In this document: positions 60,199 through 64,000 of the stretch, piece after piece | Position numbering within the stretch: the first letter of the stretch is position 1 | How the letters are laid out: each line of letters begins with the position of its first letter | NCBI GenBank assembly: GCA_020634245.1 | Contig: JACKCC010000007.1 | Coordinates: forward strand, 484,555 to 548,554 | Length of the DNA: 64,000 nt | Origin: Ardenticatenaceae bacterium | GTDB taxonomy: Bacteria > Chloroflexota > Anaerolineae > Promineifilales > Promineifilaceae | Direction: 5' to 3' | Translations under genes and position numbers: made by a program | Notes under the pieces: generated by a model | What the model was told of the DNA's origin: nothing | The model's database searches: none | What the model saw: the letters and a program-made list of their open reading frames with translations, nothing else

Positions 60199-61440
60199 TT
60201 AAACGTAATGCAGCGATTCGGCCGGTTCCCGCTGGGCAGCCTGCCAGGCCGGATACAGCGCCGCCAGACCGCCTATCAAAACAGCCGCCAAACCGTAGAT
60301 AATAATGGCTGTATTGGAGATAGCCGGGTAAAGTTGTGTTCCCATCAATGCATAAAGCTCCCCTGCTTCCCCCAGATCGGAGTAAACCATCGAAAAATCA
60401 ATCCCAACCCGGCCCAGCCAGGCTACAAACGCCCAGCTTAGAACACAACCAACGACAGCCCCAATCAGACCAATTAAAGCGCCTTCTAGCACAAAGAGTC
60501 CCATAATCTGGTTGCCCTTCAGACCCAAAGCCGCCAGCACACCCATTTCCCGCGTTCGCTCAAAAACAGCCATGAGCATCAAATTGAGAATGCCCACGGC
60601 CCCCATTAAAAGCAGAATGCCGCCCAGCATCAGCCCAAACACCCGGTCAAACTCCAGCGCCTGGGCAAATTCCGGCCGCAGGGTGTAAATTGAATCGACT
60701 TCGTGGTTGGGGAATTCAGGCGCGATAACGTCGATCAAGGCATCTTCCTCGCCGATTTTCTCCAGAATAACAGCGACCTCGGTTACTTCGCCACGCAGGT
60801 TGTACAATGTTTGTGTCGTGGGCAGGTTGATAAAGACCAGCCCTTTTTCGGCTTCACCTAAGCCCAGGTCAAAAATGCCGACAACCGTCATCGAGCGCTG
60901 GCGCATTGATTCATCCTTGCGCCGACCCAGCAAAGAGACACGGTCGCCAATCGAGACGTTGAGATAATCGGCCAGCGCCTGCCCAATGACGATATTGTCC
61001 CCATCATCCGGCTGCAAAAAGCGTCCGGCGACGATATTTTCGGCGGCCAGACTGATGGGCGCTTCAGTTTCCGGCTCAATCGCCGTGATGTTGACGGCGT
61101 GCGAAGCGCTGCGGTTGCTGATTAGCCCGCCTGTATTAATCCGTCTGGAAGCCGCAATAACATTGGGCTGCGAACGCACCTCTGCCAAAATGGCATCGAC
61201 ATCGGCTACCGGCAGCATGGGCAGCCGGGTTGATTTTTCGCGGTAACCGGGCGCATGAATCAATACGTTGCCGCCATAAAGCCGCACAGTATTGCCATAA
61301 ATTGACTGATCCATGCCATCCATAAAGGCTTGAAAAAAGATGAGCAAAAACATACTCAGGATGATGGCGACGGTGGCAATCAGGGTACGCCGCCAATTGC
61401 GCCACATATTTCGCCAGGCCAATTTGATGAATTTCAGCAT
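60199..61440 (-). CDS. FtsX-like permease, MacB/LolC type (first permease)
   Basis: A 413-residue permease opening the operon. MLKFIKLAWRNMWRNWRRT is the typical positive-inside start before helix one. A MacB-core extracellular domain follows and then the FtsX helices (LMLMAVFERTREMGVLAALG, FVLEGALIGLIGAVVGCVLS). The predicted complex moves a hydrophobic substrate outward or acts as a mechanotransmission machine. No adaptor (MacA) gene is near, which favours a Lol-like or regulatory role. Confidence 0.9.
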   Translation of the reverse strand: MLKFIKLAWRNMWRNWRRTLIATVAIILSMFLLIFFQAFMDGMDQSIYGNTVRLYGGNVLIHAPGYREKSTRLPMLPVADVDAILAEVRSQPNVIAASRRINTGGLISNRSASHAVNITAIEPETEAPISLAAENIVAGRFLQPDDGDNIVIGQALADYLNVSIGDRVSLLGRRKDESMRQRSMTVVGIFDLGLGEAEKGLVFINLPTTQTLYNLRGEVTEVAVILEKIGEEDALIDVIAPEFPNHEVDSIYTLRPEFAQALEFDRVFGLMLGGILLLMGAVGILNLMLMAVFERTREMGVLAALGLKGNQIMGLFVLEGALIGLIGAVVGCVLSWAFVAWLGRVGIDFSMVYSDLGEAGELYALMGTQLYPAISNTAIIIYGLAAVLIGGLAALYPAWQAAQREPAESLHYV

Positions 61441-61476
61441 ATCCTCAATCCTTTTCGTTCTCGTTCATTTTTCACA

Positions 61477-61510
61477 ATTTTCCCGGAAACTTTGGAGTTT
61501 CCGGGAAAAT
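61477..61510. repeat. TTCC-GGAA compound palindrome, short-loop copy
   Basis: ATTTTCCCGGAAACT (61477-61491) and AGTTTCCGGGAAAAT (61496-61510) are perfect inverted arms with a 4-base loop. It lies 37 bp upstream of the first permease gene. Confidence 0.75.
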
Positions 61511-61530
61511 GAATGCCCAAGTTATTTGAC

Positions 61531-61596
61531 ATGGGCGAGGCAATCGGAGAGAAGGCCGTTTGCTAAACCAAGATCATAGCCGATTGCCTCGCCCAT
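61531..61596. repeat. 17-bp-arm inverted repeat upstream of the ABC operon
   Basis: ATGGGCGAGGCAATCGG (61531-61547) has a perfect inverse copy at 61580-61596, with a 32-base loop. On the minus strand a 24-codon frame starts with ATG in one arm and ends past the other. This may be a repeat element or a tiny peptide gene. Confidence 0.55.
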
Positions 61597-61655
61597 ACGA
61601 TTACTGGTTATTTAGTCGAGAGAATCATAAATCACCTACTATCTTTTTACAACAT

Positions 61656-63464
61656 TTAGTCGGTGTTTTCTTGCGGGTGGGAGACACGGCCGTTATCCCC
61701 CACCGTCTCTTTTTGCAGCAATATTCCCATCAGCCCGTCCACCAAACCGGAACCGCTGCTGCCGCTCACCGACACATCAGGCACAATCCGGACCTGACGG
61801 TCACCGACCACCTGCATCAATTGCAGCGCCGTAAATCCTTGCGGCCCTAGCGCCTCCACACCAGCCCGGTACGCTTCTGCCTTCGCCTCGCCGATTTTGC
61901 GTACCGCTTCCGCCTCGCCCAGGGCTTGCAGCCGTGTCGCTTCCGCTTCACCGGTCGCCCGCTTGATTTCGGCTTTGGCCCGCAGTTCGGCAATCGTCAC
62001 GCCCTGCTCCGAGCTGACCATATCCTGCTGGATATCGGCCATGGCTGTAGCCCGCACCAACTCCTGCCGCTGGTCTTGAGCCAGCTTTTGAATGTTGTAC
62101 GTTTCCCGCTGTTCTTCAGCGATTTTACGTTCCGTTTGCGTGCGCATCAGCTCTTCCGGCGGCGTGATGTCGCCGATGAGTGTGTCCAGCGCCTGCACAT
62201 CATAAGCACTGATGGCCCGACGGATGTGGGCTGTCGCTTCCACCTGCCGCTCGCTGCGGGCGCTCAGAAAGTCCAGTACCGTATACTCCTGTGCCGAGTT
62301 ACGGAAATAGTTGCCTACAATCGGCTGCAAGACATGGTCTACCAGATTTTGTACCGAGCCGACGCGCGAGATGACTTTAGGCGCTTCCGGCGCACCGATG
62401 TGGATAATCTGCGACACGTCCAGGTTAAAAGCAAAACCATCCTTGGAGCGCACGGTGATAGGCGACAATTGGGCATCGTAGCGATGGGATTCGGTGCGGC
62501 TGGCCCAGTTGAGGACGATGTTGGTCGTTGGCACCAGTTCGACTTTCATCACCATGGGATTGATGGGATGTTTGCCGGGATAAAGTGGTGTGACCCAGAC
62601 GCCTTTGTGGCCCGGTTCCACCAGATTGCCATGCTTAAATGCTTCGCCGCTGACGTCTTGATGGGCCTTGCCGACATAGGCAATGACGATGCCGACGTGC
62701 CCGATGGGGATTTCGGTCATTGGGACCTGTTCCACGCTGACGAACCAGGGGTTGAGGTTCCAGGAACCGGACAGCAGCACCTGCTCCTGCAAACCACGTC
62801 GTCCAATGTTGTCCAGGAAGGATTGGGCGTCCTGGAAGTTGTTGTGTTCGTGGACGATTGGGCCGGCTATCTCACCTTCGTCGATGGAACGGCCGTCCAA
62901 CGTCGTCACAATCCCCACCCGATCCGGCTGCACCGAGTAAACGTGAAGCTGGCGCGGCGTCATGCCGTGTGTTTCTGCATTCTGGGCCGTGATTACCGAG
63001 AACAAGGCGCTGTTGATGCGGTAGGTACCGGCAGTTAAAATGCCAAGCTGCCGCCCTTTTTCGCCCCGATTCATCAAGAACTTGCGCGCATCCTGAAAAT
63101 TATCGCAGTCTACCACGCGAGCCAAAATTCGTTCTGGCGGAATGGAAGCGCCGGCCGCCGCCACTACCAGGCCGATTTCACCCTGGGGTACGACGGTTAC
63201 GGGCACTTTGCGCACAGCAAACCGCCAGGGGAAATAGCCAAAATGCCAGCCGGGCGCCAGTGTGTCGGCCTGATAACCGGCTTCGCCTTTGAGGGCAATG
63301 AGCTGGCCGGGGGCCAGCCGCGAACCAAATTTCTTGACCACAACGCCCACTTCTCGCTCGTTGACGATGACCAGCCCCAGTAAGGAGCGTGCTGAAAGGG
63401 CGATGATAACCAGAGCGACCAGGCCAATAAAGATAATAAGCAGGATTGTTGATACGATTGACAT
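61656..63464 (-). CDS. SPFH (band 7) family protein, flotillin-like
   Basis: A 602-residue membrane-associated protein. An N-terminal hydrophobic helix (STILLIIFIGLVALVIIAL) is followed by a long SPFH region (about 30-390) and a coiled-coil with Glu/Ala/Gln-rich segments (EEQRETYNIQKLAQDQRQEL, AKAEIKRATGEAEATRLQA) near 440-530. SPFH proteins scaffold membrane microdomains. The middle of the protein seems to repeat an NFQDARKFL/NFQDAQSFL segment, suggesting two related SPFH-type modules. GGAG precedes the ATG. The partial membrane protein gene upstream may be its partner. Confidence 0.88.
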   Translation of the reverse strand: MSIVSTILLIIFIGLVALVIIALSARSLLGLVIVNEREVGVVVKKFGSRLAPGQLIALKGEAGYQADTLAPGWHFGYFPWRFAVRKVPVTVVPQGEIGLVVAAAGASIPPERILARVVDCDNFQDARKFLMNRGEKGRQLGILTAGTYRINSALFSVITAQNAETHGMTPRQLHVYSVQPDRVGIVTTLDGRSIDEGEIAGPIVHEHNNFQDAQSFLDNIGRRGLQEQVLLSGSWNLNPWFVSVEQVPMTEIPIGHVGIVIAYVGKAHQDVSGEAFKHGNLVEPGHKGVWVTPLYPGKHPINPMVMKVELVPTTNIVLNWASRTESHRYDAQLSPITVRSKDGFAFNLDVSQIIHIGAPEAPKVISRVGSVQNLVDHVLQPIVGNYFRNSAQEYTVLDFLSARSERQVEATAHIRRAISAYDVQALDTLIGDITPPEELMRTQTERKIAEEQRETYNIQKLAQDQRQELVRATAMADIQQDMVSSEQGVTIAELRAKAEIKRATGEAEATRLQALGEAEAVRKIGEAKAEAYRAGVEALGPQGFTALQLMQVVGDRQVRIVPDVSVSGSSGSGLVDGLMGILLQKETVGDNGRVSHPQENTD

Positions 63465-63632
63465 GATTTTTTACTCCATTTTTAGTGTGAAAAATTTAAC
63501 CGGGGAGGTGCGGAGAGCACAGAGATTTTTAGTTTTGAGAAAGTTGTGTGACATGTTTCTTTGTGTTCCCCTTGTCTTTTCGGTTTTTATATTGCTGAAA
63601 TTGGCGATTTGAAAAACATCGCGCCTACAAAT

Positions 63633-64000
63633 TTAATTGGTGATGTATTTTCGAATCATGGTGACGATTTGTTGGGCGTCTGGTTCGTCCACGGCCGTTG
63701 CCAGACGGATTGTTTTGTCATCATAATCGAAGGAAATGGCACGGCCGTTCCGCTGCGGCGTAACACGGACGTGATGGATGCGGCTCAAGTTGTATCGCTG
63801 GCGGTAGCCCAGGCCAAACAGACTGCGCCGGTAAATGAGATGAGTCGAATTAACACTCACGATTTGGCGTACCCCAAACTGCCAGAGCAAGTCGAGCACT
63901 GCGGCAAAGCCGCCAGCCGTCCACAAGACGGACCAGGTGAGGAAACAATTGCCGCTGCCAATCACTCCTTGCCGGTTAATCTCATTAACGGTGGCTAATT
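63633..64000 (-). CDS. Bacterial PH-domain membrane protein, 5' end beyond window
   Basis: The frame is open from the window edge to 63633 (122 codons). A membrane helix pair (NCFLTWSVLWTAGGFAAVLD) is followed by a bPH-like domain: VNSTHLIYRRSLFGLGYRQR and YNLSRIHHVRVTPQ, then FDYDDKTIRLATAVDEPDAQ. An apparent GTG at 63965 is not used as a start because the frame is open further upstream and no well-placed ribosome site precedes it. The gap 63465-63632 holds no visible gene. Function is unknown. Confidence 0.7.
   Translation of the reverse strand, partial: LATVNEINRQGVIGSGNCFLTWSVLWTAGGFAAVLDLLWQFGVRQIVSVNSTHLIYRRSLFGLGYRQRYNLSRIHHVRVTPQRNGRAISFDYDDKTIRLATAVDEPDAQQIVTMIRKYITN

Noticed and set aside
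1..64000. CRISPR array or rRNA operon
   Set aside because: No regularly spaced direct repeats with unique spacers, and no conserved rRNA segments, were seen on either strand.

Overview
The window looks like chromosomal DNA of a free-living bacterium, most likely a member of the Chloroflexota (Anaerolineae-like). This is an inference from gene style, not from a marker gene. The clues are roughly 50-55% G+C, extracellular proteins with Thr/Pro-rich TPTPTP-type linkers and C-terminal membrane anchors, a LysM plus lamin-tail protein, Flp-type pilins, a SpoVS homologue, a MalT-like LuxR regulator and many GTG/TTG starts. There is no rRNA, no CRISPR array and no prophage. One tRNA (Arg, CCG) is present. 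The palindrome ACGGCCGT occurs about 110 times in 64 kb by hand count (about one is expected by chance) and is absent from both insertion sequences.

1-12.3 kb. An MrfA/YprA-like helicase (cut by the window edge) is read leftwards from an intergenic region with three DnaA-box-like sites 20-21 bp apart. SpoVS, a left-handed beta-helix protein, a PncC-like/NadD-like fusion, a membrane glycosyltransferase, a YhaM-like exonuclease, UbiX, a flavin-binding oxidase-like protein and a NYN-LOTUS RNA-binding protein follow. Two parS-like palindromes lie at 10.4 kb. Together these sites make an origin-proximal location plausible. A membrane-anchored unknown and a methyltransferase with a zinc ribbon follow.

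12.3-25.7 kb. This part holds an Flp pilin, an orphan Dam-type methylase, and a run of secreted or surface proteins: a clan-A glycoside hydrolase, an anchored surface protein, a peptidase_MA metalloprotease and a lipoprotein solute-binding protein. Small redox and membrane genes, an MGDG-synthase-type glycosyltransferase, an FMN-binding protein, a broken HNH gene, a degenerate PAP2 protein and a class V aminotransferase complete it.

25.7-36.6 kb. Two ABC exporter half-transporters form an operon. After them come a single-chain restriction-modification protein, an M19 dipeptidase carrying an in-frame palindrome, a MazF-type toxin-antitoxin pair flanked by a duplicated dipeptidase 5' end, endonuclease IV, and several small membrane or unknown proteins.

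36.6-48 kb. Here are the MalT-like regulator, the LysM/LTD protein, glycogen synthase, tRNA-Arg, a pilin fused to four beta-sandwich repeats, a fresh IS1-family insertion with an 8-bp target duplication and a frameshifted transposase, an APH-type kinase, an acetyl-xylan esterase and a DUF2277 protein.

48-64 kb. A class A penicillin-binding protein, two multidomain histidine kinases, an IS982-type insertion just upstream of the second kinase, the MsrPQ methionine sulfoxide repair pair, a MacB/Lol-type ABC operon, an SPFH (flotillin-like) protein and a partial bacterial PH-domain protein close the window. Intergenic space is rich in short inverted-repeat families, several with arms that change together, which suggests conserved hairpins.
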